Assembly: GCA_905182865.1 (NCBI GenBank)
Contig: CAJJCY010000001.1
Coordinates: forward strand, 186,001-250,000
From: an uncultured SAR324 cluster bacterium
GTDB lineage: Bacteria; SAR324; NAC60-12
Reading direction: 5' to 3'
DNA length: 64,000 bases
The translations under genes and the position numbers were made by a program. The notes beneath the pieces are model-generated. The model was not told the DNA's origin and made no database searches. It saw nothing but the letters and a program-made list of their open reading frames with translations. Below, one piece after another: positions 48,901 to 58,204 of the stretch (positions within the stretch are counted from its first letter, which is position 1; every line of letters starts with the position of its first letter).

Positions 48901-50001
48901 TATTTTGTTTGTACTTCCTGAAAAACTGTAACTCTGCAGTAAGTTTTCACAATCCTCAACTGCAGTAATCCACTTTCGTTCCTGTTCCGGAAACTCTTCG
49001 GTGCTAAGCCACTGTTCTCCGGATGTTAAAGTTTTTCTGCATTTTGGTTTCGCAACTGTTTTGAGTTCGATTTGAAAAATGCCTAGCAGAATTTCAAGGA
49101 TTGTAGCACCAGAATGATTTTCTCCCAAGATGCCCAAAAGCAGTTCAAGATTCCTGAGAGTTTTATTCTTGGAACCCCCGCTTAGTGCTGTTGACTCGAA
49201 AGCAGTACGGATAGGATGTTGTCCAGCATTTTGCTTCCGTAAACTCAGGTCGTGGGAAGTTAAAGCGCTCCAGGTCTTTTTGAATTCTTTAAGAAATACA
49301 TCAAATTGAGGCAACAGTGGAATGAATTTACCATCCTTCGAAAGCAGAACATTAATGTCACTTTCCAGCGTGTCAAGATTCCCTTCTGCGAGTTTTACAT
49401 AAAGTGCAAAAAGTTGAGAAACCGGAGTATTCCGTGAAAGCAGTTCTCTTCGCATATAACGCCTAAACACCTCTGGAAAAAGCAGATTTGTGTCGCACAG
49501 TTGCTGCTCAAAGAGTTGTCTGTTTTCAAAAGCAAATTCCCGTAAAATTCGTTTGCAGAATCCGTGAATTGTGTAAACAGGAACTGAGTCAAAATCCAGC
49601 AATGCAGCTTTTAATTGCTTTTTCCGGACCGAATTAATTTCCCAAAATGGACCCTTCGGAATTGTTTGGAAAGAGGCACTGTTTTTTTCGCAAGCCTCCA
49701 ATAATTCCCATAATTTTGTACGCAAACGCAAACGCAGTTCGGCCGTTGCTTTTTCAGTAAAAGTGACCAGCAAAATACTTTTGAGTGGTATTTCCTGCTC
49801 CAGCACTAATTCCAAAACCAATTCCACGAGTGCAAACGTTTTGCCGGTACCAGCTGAGGCTTCAATCACTGCATACCTGTCAAGTTTCCCGTTAAAAACA
49901 TTAACTTGCTTGTCCTTTCCTGCAGAGTTTTGTGGCTCATTCTCGAACAATTCTGACTGTTTTGGGATGTAAACGGAGAGGAAATTATTTTTTTGAATCA
50001 T
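45943..50001 (-). CDS. recB: RecB-type UvrD-family helicase-nuclease
   Basis: The 1352-residue protein has Walker A EASAGTGKTFALVELV (about residue 48), motif Ia LLVTFTEKATAELR, YTIHGFCKRILREFAFE, VVDEFQDTD (about 434), QAIYSFRGAD and the C-terminal helicase motifs MTMHAAKGLEFPVVFL and YVAMTRA. The last 120 residues hold a PD-(D/E)XK nuclease motif GSIDFLFEHKGLIYLLDWKSN, closer to RecB than to AddA. It would act in double-strand-break repair with RecC and RecD, which are not in the window. An AddA-type reading is the alternative. Confidence 0.85.
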   Translation of the reverse strand: MIQKNNFLSVYIPKQSELFENEPQNSAGKDKQVNVFNGKLDRYAVIEASAGTGKTFALVELVLELVLEQEIPLKSILLVTFTEKATAELRLRLRTKLWELLEACEKNSASFQTIPKGPFWEINSVRKKQLKAALLDFDSVPVYTIHGFCKRILREFAFENRQLFEQQLCDTNLLFPEVFRRYMRRELLSRNTPVSQLFALYVKLAEGNLDTLESDINVLLSKDGKFIPLLPQFDVFLKEFKKTWSALTSHDLSLRKQNAGQHPIRTAFESTALSGGSKNKTLRNLELLLGILGENHSGATILEILLGIFQIELKTVAKPKCRKTLTSGEQWLSTEEFPEQERKWITAVEDCENLLQSYSFSGSTNKILKAWLTQQVLEDVCRELEQNKLEQGKFDFDDLLRLVEDQVVPPDIKSSAATPLTRAVRKKYACAVVDEFQDTDRRQWSIFRHLFLESTEHRLIVIGDPKQAIYSFRGADIFTYLQARKTIEGKTGRPPFTLKKNYRSSERLLCGLNQIFSEERWFPEERGIFFQQVGCGKPELELKDLTPDRNAIHLLELLPQFTVSGKKIADQRKAVNPKVSLKILAAFDSLSGKKFFGKEAFLKAVKPVLDFNLSESDQSVILSLFLDDQAENATRRFAEAIALEIKCLLRIGFTKTDRPVWKNEEAERSLREQDICVLFRKSKEGEILGKALRKNGIDFAFYKQKGLFAGREAQEILDLLEAVAHPADHSRTAKVWLTRFFGAKIQDLGQAPTWDSEFLHQLQEWKSLAEARKFRRLFDDVLLQTKLIERELLLSGDERSVTNYVHLFEVLNKQVLERHLDLFELIQLLRRFIEGKEDPGENENLLRLESERNAVQLMTMHAAKGLEFPVVFLFGGLTGNKKDTMNFYHDSTEEPVIDLLSSNVPAEHQWQAEAEQQRLLYVAMTRACGRLYLPFAGYLTGNSGNLVCKVSDSYSFINDQLSTIKEQLSAAVDNSTFSSSIVGTSALYKQETVNKIEQEMLRKWKPTHLPVNPIILDDSIEPSKLFNQLRYKKRGFVLSSFSRMNRKKEALQDMEMESALVDATPVEIRTESDLGIRRENDETNEIGLSSTAELHQVTTERVDAFQSETNKDPLPGGIQTGNMLHELLELVDFNTIQISNSHQEWLAHPSVYRLLDSFRERYGYFVETLPRVAEIIWNTLRVPVKLGESNDSLELADSERFIRETDFYFPIPFKVKGKMDKVREAQNYNWGIDPKVDGWKVEKGFLRGSIDFLFEHKGLIYLLDWKSNLLSDYHVETLEQEVKQHYELQLQIYTLATSYWFKLDSEEKYNEKFGGVLYIFLRGMPQHKGVYFKRPSWQNLNEYENRLRLENY

Positions 50002-50167
50002 TATATTTTTCAGGTTGAGTAACGTACCTGTATTTTAATATACCCAGCTACACATTTCAACTGCTCCATTTTTAGGTGCACGTTAATAACTTGTTCATCC
50101 TCATATTTAACCTTAAGCTGAGCGCTTAAATTTTTTGAATATTTCGACTATTGAAAACCAGCCTTTC

Positions 50168-51259
50168 ATGATTTCTAAGTTACTCATTTCCGCTCTGACA
50201 GAACATTTGCCACAGGCAGTAATTGTAATTGACCAAAAGGAAGAGGTAGTTTATTGTAACGATTCAGCTGCCCAATTTTGGCAAAAGGACTCACAGCGCC
50301 TGCTCGGAAAACAAACTAGAGAGTTGTTTCATGCAGATGTCATGATTCAGGAAAAAATAAGAGGTGTCCTCAACTCCGGAAATGTTTTTCGGATGGGAGG
50401 ATATGTGTTGAAAACACCTCCGTTGCAGGAACGGGGTGCAGAAATTGTGATTGCTCCTGTTAGAAACAAAACCGGTAAGGTAAAACAGGCAGTAATAACA
50501 CTGCTGGAAAGCACCACTCTTCAAGAGACTCAAGCCAGAGAGCAGGAAGAACAGTTGTCACGTGCGCTGGGGACATTGGCCGCTTCCTTGGCGCATGAAA
50601 TACAAAATCCGCTAAGTGGAATAAGAGGTATGCTCCAGTTACTGGAACGTGATCTGCAGAAGTCAAAAATCAGTAACTCCTCCACCGGTATGATGCTGGC
50701 TGAACTGGATCGAGTTGAACGTTTGCTGAAACAACTGCTGCTTCATTCTCATCCGCTGCCTTTGGTTCTGAAATCATTTGACGTGCATGAATTGCTGAAT
50801 GTGGTAATCAGGTTTGAGCAAAATTCTGCAACTCAAATTCGGTTTATCTGCAGTTTCGATACGTCTCTTCCAGACATACAGGCTGACCGGGACAAAATGC
50901 ACCAGGTGTTTTTGAATCTGATCCGAAATGCAGTAGAAGCTTCAAAGGCTGATGCTTCTGTTACTGTCCATACTCGTTATTGCGGTAAGTGGGAACTTGC
51001 AGGAACTAACCTGGATCCTGAACGAAGTTATACTCTAATTGCCGTAGAAGACGAAGGCTCAGGTGTTTCTAATGAACAGCGGAAACAATTATTTAAACCT
51101 TTATTCAGCACTAAAAAAGAAGGACATGGTCTGGGCTTATCAATTTCACACCGGCTTATTCAGGCTCATGGAGGCTTATTGCGCTATGTCCAAAGCAACT
51201 CAGGGGGTTCAATTTTTCAAGTTTTTTTACCACATCACACGTTGGACCTTCCGGTTTAA
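50168..51259 (+). CDS. PAS-domain sensor histidine kinase, NtrB-like
   Basis: The chosen start is ATG 50168; an upstream TTG at 50135 in frame is possible. A PAS domain (LPQAVIVIDQKEEVVYCNDSAAQFW) is followed by a dimerisation H-box SLAHEIQNPLSGIRGMLQLL and an HATPase domain (NLIRNAVEAS N-box, DEGSGVSNEQR, FKPLFSTKKEGHGLGLSIS). No membrane helix is seen, so the kinase is cytosolic as for NtrB. No response regulator follows in the window. Confidence 0.88.
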   Translation: MISKLLISALTEHLPQAVIVIDQKEEVVYCNDSAAQFWQKDSQRLLGKQTRELFHADVMIQEKIRGVLNSGNVFRMGGYVLKTPPLQERGAEIVIAPVRNKTGKVKQAVITLLESTTLQETQAREQEEQLSRALGTLAASLAHEIQNPLSGIRGMLQLLERDLQKSKISNSSTGMMLAELDRVERLLKQLLLHSHPLPLVLKSFDVHELLNVVIRFEQNSATQIRFICSFDTSLPDIQADRDKMHQVFLNLIRNAVEASKADASVTVHTRYCGKWELAGTNLDPERSYTLIAVEDEGSGVSNEQRKQLFKPLFSTKKEGHGLGLSISHRLIQAHGGLLRYVQSNSGGSIFQVFLPHHTLDLPV

Positions 51260-51425
51260 AATTTGTTTATATACTGCTATAATCTTGACAAACAAAAAGT
51301 GCTCTAAAGTATCACAAACCTTATTTTCATAATGAAATTACTTTGAAAATGAAACAAAAACAATTGAATGATATCGTTTTTTTGCAAGTAAAAAGTAAAC
51401 ATAAAATTATATAGAAAGGTATGAA

Positions 51426-52616
51426 ATGAACAACAAAGATTCAATTGTTATTGTGGGCATGGCCCGGACTCCAATGGGTGGATTTCAGGGAGTTCTAAAA
51501 GATGTTACTGCTCCGGTACTGGGAAGTTTCGCCATTCGTGCCGCACTGGAACGCAGCGGTGTTAAAGCCGAAGATATTGACGAAGTACTTATGGGCTGCG
51601 TACTGACTGCAGGAATGGGACAGGCCCCGGCGCGTCAAGCCTCTATCGGGGCAGGAATTCCGGATGCAGCCGGTTGCACCACTGTGAACAAGATGTGTGG
51701 TTCAGGAATGAAAACTACAATGCTGGCACATGATTCGTTACTTGCCGGAACCAATGAAGTAATGGTTGCCGGAGGTCTGGAAAGTATGTCAAATGCTCCT
51801 TATATTTTGCAGAAAGCCCGTTCTGGACAAAGACTTGGACACGGTCAAATGATTGACCATATGTTTCTGGACGGACTTGAAGATGCATTTGACAAGGGTA
51901 CACTTATGGGGGTGTTTGCAGAAAGAACTGCACAAAAGTACGGGTTTTCCCGTGAAGCTCAGGATGAGTTTGCCATCCGTTCTTTAACACGTGCCAAAAA
52001 AGCAATTGAGGACGGAAGTTTTAAGAGTGAGGTTACTCCGGTCACATTCAAAAACCGCAAGGGAGAAACGGTGGTTGAGCAGGATGAACAGCCGTTAACC
52101 GCTGACTTAGATAAAATTCCCAAATTGCGGCCAGCTTTTGAAAAAGATGGTACAGTCACGGCAGCAAATTCTTCATCCATTTCTGACGGCGCTGCGGCCC
52201 TGATCTTGATGCGTGAATCAACTGCTGAAAAACGCAGATTGAAACCACTTGCGCGGTTTCTTGGTCACAGCAGTTTTGCTCAGGCTCCGGAATGGTTTAC
52301 CACTGCACCGGTCGGTGCAATCAAAAATGTTCTTAAAACAGTTGGCTGGAAGGCAAATGATGTAGATCTTTTTGAAATAAACGAGGCATTTGCAGTAGTC
52401 ACAATGGCAGCCATGAAAGACCTCGATTTACCCGTTGAAAAAGTAAATATACATGGTGGAGCATGTGCTCTCGGTCATCCGGTAGGTGCTTCAGGAACTA
52501 GAATCCTGGTGACGCTGATTTCGGCTTTGAAAAAATATGGAAAAACCCGTGGAGTTGCCGGTCTCTGCATCGGCGGCGGTGAAGCAACTGCGATGGCAGT
52601 GGAAGTAATGTCATGA
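51426..52616 (+). CDS. Acetyl-CoA C-acetyltransferase (thiolase)
   Basis: The 396-residue thiolase shows the nucleophile Cys near residue 91 in NKMCGSGMK, NEAFAVV, the catalytic His in GGACALGHPVGASG and the second Cys in GLCIGGGEATAMA. It is preceded by an AGAAAGG Shine-Dalgarno. It condenses two acetyl-CoA or cleaves acetoacetyl-CoA. A stand-alone gene upstream of the tRNA pair. Confidence 0.93.
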   Translation: MNNKDSIVIVGMARTPMGGFQGVLKDVTAPVLGSFAIRAALERSGVKAEDIDEVLMGCVLTAGMGQAPARQASIGAGIPDAAGCTTVNKMCGSGMKTTMLAHDSLLAGTNEVMVAGGLESMSNAPYILQKARSGQRLGHGQMIDHMFLDGLEDAFDKGTLMGVFAERTAQKYGFSREAQDEFAIRSLTRAKKAIEDGSFKSEVTPVTFKNRKGETVVEQDEQPLTADLDKIPKLRPAFEKDGTVTAANSSSISDGAAALILMRESTAEKRRLKPLARFLGHSSFAQAPEWFTTAPVGAIKNVLKTVGWKANDVDLFEINEAFAVVTMAAMKDLDLPVEKVNIHGGACALGHPVGASGTRILVTLISALKKYGKTRGVAGLCIGGGEATAMAVEVMS

Positions 52617-52819
52617 GAAATTATTTTGTTGCAATTTTACAGTTTCAAGGCTACTATCAAAAGATGAAAATAATAACAAAAGGACTTGCAAATAGCTGAA
52701 CAAACTTGGGATATTGCAACTATGCACATCAGTTTGGCTGCTTCTGATATTTATTGGATGATAACTGAGACTTTTTAACGATGCATAAATCCCATTGGAA
52801 TAATTGCTAAAAACTTAAT

Positions 52820-52896
52820 GGCGGGCGTAGCTCAGCTGGTAGAGCACTGGATTGTGATTCCAGTGGTCGAGGGTTCAAGCCCCTTCGCTCGCCCCA
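52820..52896 (+). tRNA. tRNA-His (anticodon GTG)
   Basis: The 77-nt cloverleaf has the extra 5' G(-1), acceptor GCGGGCG paired with CGCTCGC, D arm, anticodon stem CTGGA/TCCAG with loop TTGTGAT and T arm GAGGG/CCCCTTC-type pairing, and encoded CCA. The extra G paired to C73 is specific to tRNA-His. Confidence 0.95.
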
Positions 52897-52952
52897 GTTT
52901 CTTCTTCTACCGACAAAATATCCAATAAAATCCTACCTTCTTTTTTCTGTCT

Positions 52953-53026
52953 GCGGGCGTAGTTCAACTGGATAGAGCGTCAGACTTCGAATCTGAATGT
53001 TGGGAGTTCGAGTCTCTCCGCCCGCA
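52953..53026 (+). tRNA. tRNA-Arg (anticodon TCG)
   Basis: The 74-nt cloverleaf has acceptor GCGGGCG paired with CGCCCGC, anticodon loop CTTCGAA (TCG) and discriminator A. No CCA is encoded, unlike the neighbouring tRNA-His. The composition and gene content change immediately downstream, so this tRNA is a candidate island insertion point. Confidence 0.93.
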
Positions 53027-53111
53027 CAAAAAACAAGGCTTGACGACGATTTGCCATTTTAAAAATTATTAAATTGCGCCACTCATGTGCCATTGAATTT
53101 AAAATTAGGCA

Positions 53112-53201
53112 CTAATTCTGATTAAGCTCCCTAATTTCAATTTTTGCATCCAATTCTTCATTGGTAATTGCTTTACTTCTAAATTCTTTTCTTTTTGTCA
53201 T
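53112..53201 (-). CDS. Possible 29-residue ORF downstream of denD
   Basis: ATG 53201 is preceded by GAAAGAGACAAGT, which could act as a Shine-Dalgarno. The product MTKRKEFRSKAITNEELDAK is highly charged and unrecognised. It may be a remnant of a larger gene or chance. Confidence 0.2.
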   Translation of the reverse strand: MTKRKEFRSKAITNEELDAKIEIRELNQN

Positions 53202-53229
53202 ACTTGTCTCTTTCAGAATTACGTTCACT

Positions 53230-54229
53230 TTAAGACGATACAATTGATCCATCGAGTTCGTCCTCGATAAAAGCATTGATAACCTCTTCCATAGAAACAT
53301 CGCAGACAAATCCTAATTCTAAAGCTTTCTCAGTTCTGAACTCTGGTGGCCAACCATCTAAAATTTTTTGAATGAAGGAATCTGGCTTCCAATCAATCCT
53401 ATCCGCAACAATATCACCAGCTACTGCCCGCAATGCGTCCACCATACCTTTTATGCTCATACTGAAACCAGGCAACGTTACTTCACGAGACTGGCCCCAA
53501 TCATCCTCCATTAAATTATGAGCCCTGACTACATTCTCAATTATTGAACGAGGAGAAGCTAAAAACATTTTTGATTCTGGACTGACTGGACAGATCGCGG
53601 TCTGACCTTGTAAAGGCTCTCTTATTATAGAGCTAGCAAAGGTGGATGCAGCCTTATTTGGTTTGCCGGGGCGCACCACTACTGGTTGGAAAACGGAGTG
53701 CCCTGCCATCTACAAAACCCTTTCGACTATAATCGTTGACTAGCAATTCTCCAATAACTTTCTGAGTTCCATAAGATGTTTGAGGTGTCCGGGCCGTCAT
53801 GTCGGCAATAATGCTGGGCATGTCTCCACCAAAAGCAGCACAGGAACTAGCAAAAATTAATTTTGGTTTTGTTTCATGTCCTCTACAGATATCAAGGATT
53901 GCTCTAGTAGCATCTAGATTTACTGACATACCTAAATCAAAATCCTTCTCCGCACCTGCACTTACGATGGCTGCAAAATGGAAAATACTATCCGTTGAAA
54001 CAGAAATAGCCTTCTCCAAAAGAGAATGGTCTGTAATATCTCCCGTCAGAATGGTTACGCGAGGATCGTTGGATATCTCTTTTGAAGGATTTACAACATC
54101 CAGTAATGTTAAGTGCTCAACTCTGGAAGGACTTCCAGACTTATCTGTAAGCTCATTCGTGCTAAGTAATGCATGCGCAAGTTTTTGACCCAGAAAGCCA
54201 GAAGCGCCAGTAATCGTAATATTCATCAT
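53230..54229 (-). CDS. denD: NAD-dependent epimerase/dehydratase, D-erythronate dehydrogenase (DenD)-like, frameshifted
   Basis: Frame 53654-54229 has the Rossmann start ITGASGFLGQKLAHALL, LLDVVNPS, GDITDHSLLEKA, FHFAAIVS, FASSCAAFGG, and YGTQKVIGELLVNDYSRKGFVDGRALRFPT (catalytic YxxxK). Frame 53230-53709 continues with VVVRPGKPNKAASTFASSIIREPL, which is highly characteristic of the DenD group. One extra base near 53683 separates the frames. The group oxidises C2 of D-erythronate or similar aldonates. A partial copy of an intergenic repeat lies upstream (54254-54300). Confidence 0.8.
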
Positions 54230-54307
54230 TTAAGTGTTTATTGTCTGAAAGTTAAGAATTCGTGGGGTTTACTTATAAGAGATGATGGGGTTGGATTTAG
54301 TGGGTGA

Positions 54308-55423
54308 TTACCGTCGAACTCCTTTCACATACTTCCATTTGTAGTTTCCATCTTTGTCGTATGTTGTGATGTTCCAAGGTTTATTATCCCTGAATTCACC
54401 TACCCCTTTATTCCCGTCAGAAAAGGTGAATGTTCCCTGACCATTAAATTTACCATCCTTCCATTTCCCTTCATATTTTCCTTCGTCAGACCAAGTGAAT
54501 GTTCCTTTACCATGTTTTTTGTCATCCTTGTATTCACCTACAAATTTTCTTCCATCAGGCGAAGTGAATTTTCCTTTACCATGTTTTTTACCACTCTTAA
54601 ATGCTCCTATATACATACTTCCATCAGGTGAGGTGAGTGTTCCTTTACCATGTTTTTTACCACTCTTGAATGCCCCTACATACTTGTCTCTATCAGGTGA
54701 AGTGAGTGTTCCTTTACCATGTTTTTTACCATTCTTAAATTCCCCAACATACTTGTCTCCATCATTTGAAGTGAATGTTCCTTGACCGTGTTTTTTACCA
54801 CTATTGAATTCCCCAACATACTTGTCTCGATTAGAAAAAGTTTCTGTTCCTAGACCATTAGGATTCCCTTCATTCCATCTCCCTGTATAGGAATAACCAT
54901 CAGGTGAGGTGAGTGTTCCTTTACCATGTTTTTTACCATTCTTGAATTCTCCTTCATACTTGTCTCCATCAGGTGAAGTTATTGTTCCTTGACCTTTTGG
55001 TTTCATATTTTCAATATCTCCCACATATTTTACAAGATAATCCTCATTACCATTCTCAGACCAAACCAATATCCCATTTCCCATACGTTCAAACAAAACA
55101 CCCCACTTTAGTATCCATTTCCCATTCTCCCATATACCAAGGACTATCCCCTCTTTGCTGAAATGTTCGGTGTTCCACTCTTTACCATCTTTCCATTCCC
55201 CCACCACACTTTTACCATCGGTAAATGGATAAGATAAAATACCAAATCCCTCAGGGATTCCAGCCGAGACCTCACCTTCATATTTTGGTTGAACTTTACC
55301 TTTTCCAAAAGTTTTCCAAACAAAACCAGAAGAAATTTTATATTGAAATAAGACACCCGTTTCCTGACAAAACAGAGGTGACGTAAAAAGAAAGATGGAG
55401 AGTATTAAAAGGAGGTGTTTCAT
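54308..55423 (-). CDS. Exported MORN-repeat protein
   Basis: The 371-residue protein has a signal peptide (MKHLLLILSIFLFTSPLFCQ). Nine or ten 23-residue MORN repeats follow of the pattern YVGEFKNGKKHGKGTLTSPDG. MORN repeats form extended beta sheets that may bind membranes or proteins. Several repeat units are almost identical in DNA. It is preceded by a well-formed sigma-70-like promoter at 55458-55486 that is duplicated upstream of the 56945-57268 gene. Confidence 0.85.
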   Translation of the reverse strand: MKHLLLILSIFLFTSPLFCQETGVLFQYKISSGFVWKTFGKGKVQPKYEGEVSAGIPEGFGILSYPFTDGKSVVGEWKDGKEWNTEHFSKEGIVLGIWENGKWILKWGVLFERMGNGILVWSENGNEDYLVKYVGDIENMKPKGQGTITSPDGDKYEGEFKNGKKHGKGTLTSPDGYSYTGRWNEGNPNGLGTETFSNRDKYVGEFNSGKKHGQGTFTSNDGDKYVGEFKNGKKHGKGTLTSPDRDKYVGAFKSGKKHGKGTLTSPDGSMYIGAFKSGKKHGKGKFTSPDGRKFVGEYKDDKKHGKGTFTWSDEGKYEGKWKDGKFNGQGTFTFSDGNKGVGEFRDNKPWNITTYDKDGNYKWKYVKGVRR

Positions 55424-55457
55424 TTGGATTCCAAAAACGTAATCAAAGTTTGATCAA

Positions 55458-55486
55458 AATATAACATAAATTGGTTTGTTTTACAA
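55458..55486 (-). promoter_or_regulatory. Sigma-70-like promoter of the MORN gene
   Basis: On the minus strand TTGTAA (55486-55481), a 17-base spacer and TATATT (55463-55458) form a good -35/-10 pair about 35 bp before ATG 55423. The same TTGTAA-N17-TATATT with similar flanks occurs at 57327-57355. Confidence 0.6.
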
Positions 55487-55672
55487 GAATGGCGGATTTT
55501 ACTTGAAGGGTTGTTGCGTGACTGTGAAGAATTAGTGGAGTTAAATCACAAGAGGTCGTGTAGCTGACTTTACGATAGGTATTAGTTCTTGAAGTGGTTA
55601 TTGTTTGACACTGTCCGAGATGTACCTGAACCAGGAAAATATATGAAACAGTTTCAAAATATAACTAAGAAG

Positions 55673-56920
55673 TTATTGACCAAAAGTCCCCCATGGATAA
55701 TCGAAAATAACAATCGTTGAACCGCCCTCTGTTCCAGTTGCATAATCTAGTCGATACACAAAACCCGAACCAGTCACAAGTCTTGTACCTATACCAGCAG
55801 AAGCCCTTTTTTCATTCCATAGATCACTTGCTTTGTCTGCTACAGTTCCCTCTTCATAGAAAAATGCCACTTGGAAGCCTGTTCTAACATCCCTGATGAA
55901 ATACCAGTCGAAAGCTGTTTTTTCATCAGAGAGATTCCATCTTAATTCTGCACCTCTAGACTCCACCTGAGCCCCGCTAAACCGTCCCCCGACATAAGAT
56001 CTCAATCTCTCTGTTCCGCCTAAACTGCCTGCAGAACCATACTGATTAGTTGCCTGTCGATTTTTTGCAAGTATGGCTATAGTTCCGTCATCACAGTTTC
56101 GTAAGCAGGATAACTTTTCGCTGACAATCAGATCATCCAAATCAGTATTTCCCTGTTCACGTACAGTTGCCCCAGATCGATACCAATTAAGTGCAAAAGT
56201 ACTGTAACTTAAAACTGGTAAGTAGGCTGTAATATTATAGTTCTCAACAAAATAATCTGGAGAATCCACTGTAGTTGGTGCCGAATCAGAAGTTGTGTAG
56301 ACAAATTTCAAACCTTTTCGTGGATCCGTGCGGTCATCTGTCCAATCAATCTGAAAGCCATTACTCCTAGATTCTCCTTCAAAACTTCGATTAGCTTCAT
56401 AGATAAGTTCTCCGTCTTTATCTCGTATTGCTGAAAGAGTGGATTTGTTGCTCGTTCCAAATGTGAAAACATCTAACATACGATCAAAAAAAGTGAACGT
56501 TAAGCGAGTAAATCTAAAGCGAGTATCTGAAAGTTCACTAATGACATAATCATCAGGATCAGAGTTCATTCTCCTATCACTGTAAGATCTAAATGACCCT
56601 TTATCAAAGTTTCCTTGACCAATATCAAGAAGAAGCATTTTAGGAATTATAGGCACATCTGTAGCTAAAACTATTCCACCACCAATATCACCAGTAATTA
56701 GAATCCCAAAAATATCAAGGGTTGTTTTTGTACTTCCAAATGGAACATTGTTAAAGCCGCCAAGAAAACCAAGTCCCATTCCTGCGCCAGGTATTACATA
56801 GGGTAATGGTAAAGTTAGATAGCCAAATTCTGTTGAGAATTGTTCTGTTCGTCTGTCAATCGCAGAAACACTGGAATGGATTAAGATAAAAATGATAAAA
56901 AGAAAAGATAGTTTTTTCAT
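55673..56920 (-). CDS. Outer-membrane beta-barrel protein, D15/BamA-like without POTRA domains
   Basis: The 415-residue protein has a signal peptide (residues 1-20, ending SVSA). Alternating beta strands follow, with SNGFQIDWTDDRTDPRKGLKFVY (the DxRxxxxxPxxG-like motif of BamA/TamA barrels), GGTERLRSYVGGRFSG (RG-loop/VRGF-like region) and a C-terminal FDYPWGTFGQ. No POTRA repeats are present. Such barrels occur as autonomous outer-membrane proteins of unknown role. It is 24 bp downstream of the lipoprotein-like ORF and probably co-transcribed with it. Confidence 0.7.
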   Translation of the reverse strand: MKKLSFLFIIFILIHSSVSAIDRRTEQFSTEFGYLTLPLPYVIPGAGMGLGFLGGFNNVPFGSTKTTLDIFGILITGDIGGGIVLATDVPIIPKMLLLDIGQGNFDKGSFRSYSDRRMNSDPDDYVISELSDTRFRFTRLTFTFFDRMLDVFTFGTSNKSTLSAIRDKDGELIYEANRSFEGESRSNGFQIDWTDDRTDPRKGLKFVYTTSDSAPTTVDSPDYFVENYNITAYLPVLSYSTFALNWYRSGATVREQGNTDLDDLIVSEKLSCLRNCDDGTIAILAKNRQATNQYGSAGSLGGTERLRSYVGGRFSGAQVESRGAELRWNLSDEKTAFDWYFIRDVRTGFQVAFFYEEGTVADKASDLWNEKRASAGIGTRLVTGSGFVYRLDYATGTEGGSTIVIFDYPWGTFGQ

Positions 56921-56944
56921 ATACGAATCATCTATGTGGTTCCT

Positions 56945-57268
56945 TTAATAAGTTTGATCAACAACTGTTGGGATAACTTTAGAATTGTATGGTTTCACAG
57001 AAATTACATTTTTAATTTTGTTGTAGAAACTATTTTCTGTATTGAAGTAAGACGTGTTCGGTATACAGGTTGAGCCAACCAGTGATATGGAGTCATTACC
57101 AGATTGATTATAATAAAAGTATTTTTTCAGTGAGTCATGTGTATTTTGTAGTATCTTTTTCCTGATGTAAGTGGTTGTTGTATTTGTTCCAGATGATGAA
57201 CAACTAGACGAATTATCATTTTTGGAACAGGAAATGATGGTGGTTGCAGAAAAACATAAAATCAGCAA
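56945..57268 (-). CDS. Small putative lipoprotein upstream of the outer-membrane barrel gene
   Basis: The frame starts at TTG 57268 and reads LILCFSATTIISCSKND, where IISC fits a lipobox. The usual basic N-terminus is absent; in the adjacent frame upstream lies RKIFYK, so a small indel near 57275 may have split the start. The mature 90 residues contain Ser/Thr-rich sequence and three more Cys; no domain is recognised. Confidence 0.45.
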   Translation of the reverse strand: MLILCFSATTIISCSKNDNSSSCSSSGTNTTTTYIRKKILQNTHDSLKKYFYYNQSGNDSISLVGSTCIPNTSYFNTENSFYNKIKNVISVKPYNSKVIPTVVDQTY

Positions 57269-57326
57269 ATTTTATAAAATATTTTTCTCAATACAAAATT
57301 TAAATATTAAGTTTATTTTACTTAAA

Positions 57327-57355
57327 AATATAACATTAATTGGTGAATTTTACAA
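57327..57355 (-). promoter_or_regulatory. Duplicated sigma-70-like promoter
   Basis: On the minus strand TTGTAA (57355-57350), a 17-base spacer and TATATT (57332-57327) match exactly the elements at 55458-55486, and the flanks (ACCAATTAATGT before the -10; GTGAAGAATTA further upstream) are also similar. Confidence 0.55.
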
Positions 57356-58204
57356 GAAGAATTGTAGGTTGTGGAGGTTGTTTGAATGTGAAGAATTACT
57401 GGGGGTTACTCACATGAGATGATGGGGTTGGTTTAGGAGAACGCAAAATATATCATCAATTGGCGGATTTTTCAATAATGGAGGAATTGAATCGAAAAGT
57501 AGTAATTAAATATATTTTCACTCCAGACTTTTTAAGTAAGATTGACCGAAAGGACGGTTTAGGTTGTCTTTATACTCTTGTCAACTGCAAACTTTAGTGC
57601 CGTCGTCCGCTAAGCGAGAAGCAAAGGTAGATTTCTTTCAATTTATGTTTGACATGTTGATTATCCTGTGGTATACTTCGGACATCATCCCTGTGATTCC
57701 TGTGATAGTGACCAAGCCAAGACCTCTCTAATGGAGGCACAACTTTTTGTGGGCTAGGCGGGTCCCCCTATCTGAGAATTATACAATTCACGTAGTCCCG
57801 ATTCCTCTCTGTTTCCCAATATACGTGAAGTTCCTTCAATACATCGAGTTTACCTCCCGAGTGCTTGTGCAGCCTATCGGAGCCAGCAATTTACAATTAT
57901 TCGATTTATTTAAGTAACATACAGGTTTTACACCATAAAAGCCACCGGAACAGCCAGAACCTTATTGTGCCGGTGCATTCAGTTGCATATTGTTTCTCGA
58001 AACTACTCCAGGGAACCATTGGTAAGCTGGGCCCAGTAGTTCTTTGCTTCAAGTTTGCCTTTAAAGGGTAAAAAAAACTATGAGAAACTAAATTGACGGT
58101 AATCTTGTGAATACATAGGGATCAATTGCTAGGTTTTTAAAATAAAATAGCACTTTTGTGTGCCGATATATTAATCAAAATTAACTATATAATACATTGA
58201 TAAG
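57356..58204. other. 849-bp stretch with repeat and no recognisable gene
   Basis: The part 57356-57480 contains further copies of the local repeat (GTGAAGAATTACTGGGGG, GAGATGATGGGGTTGG). From 57540 to 58080 base composition is more balanced, but all frames are broken by stops and I recognise no family, RNA or transposon end. It may be a decayed mobile element or gene. Confidence 0.4.

Noticed and set aside
57865-58071. A 68-aa plus-strand ORF before the PhnW-like gene
   Set aside because: No Shine-Dalgarno, no recognisable domain, and flanking sequence is broken in all frames.
57540-58080. Group II intron or insertion sequence
   Set aside because: I found no domain V-like hairpin, terminal inverted repeats or transposase motifs; all frames are closed.
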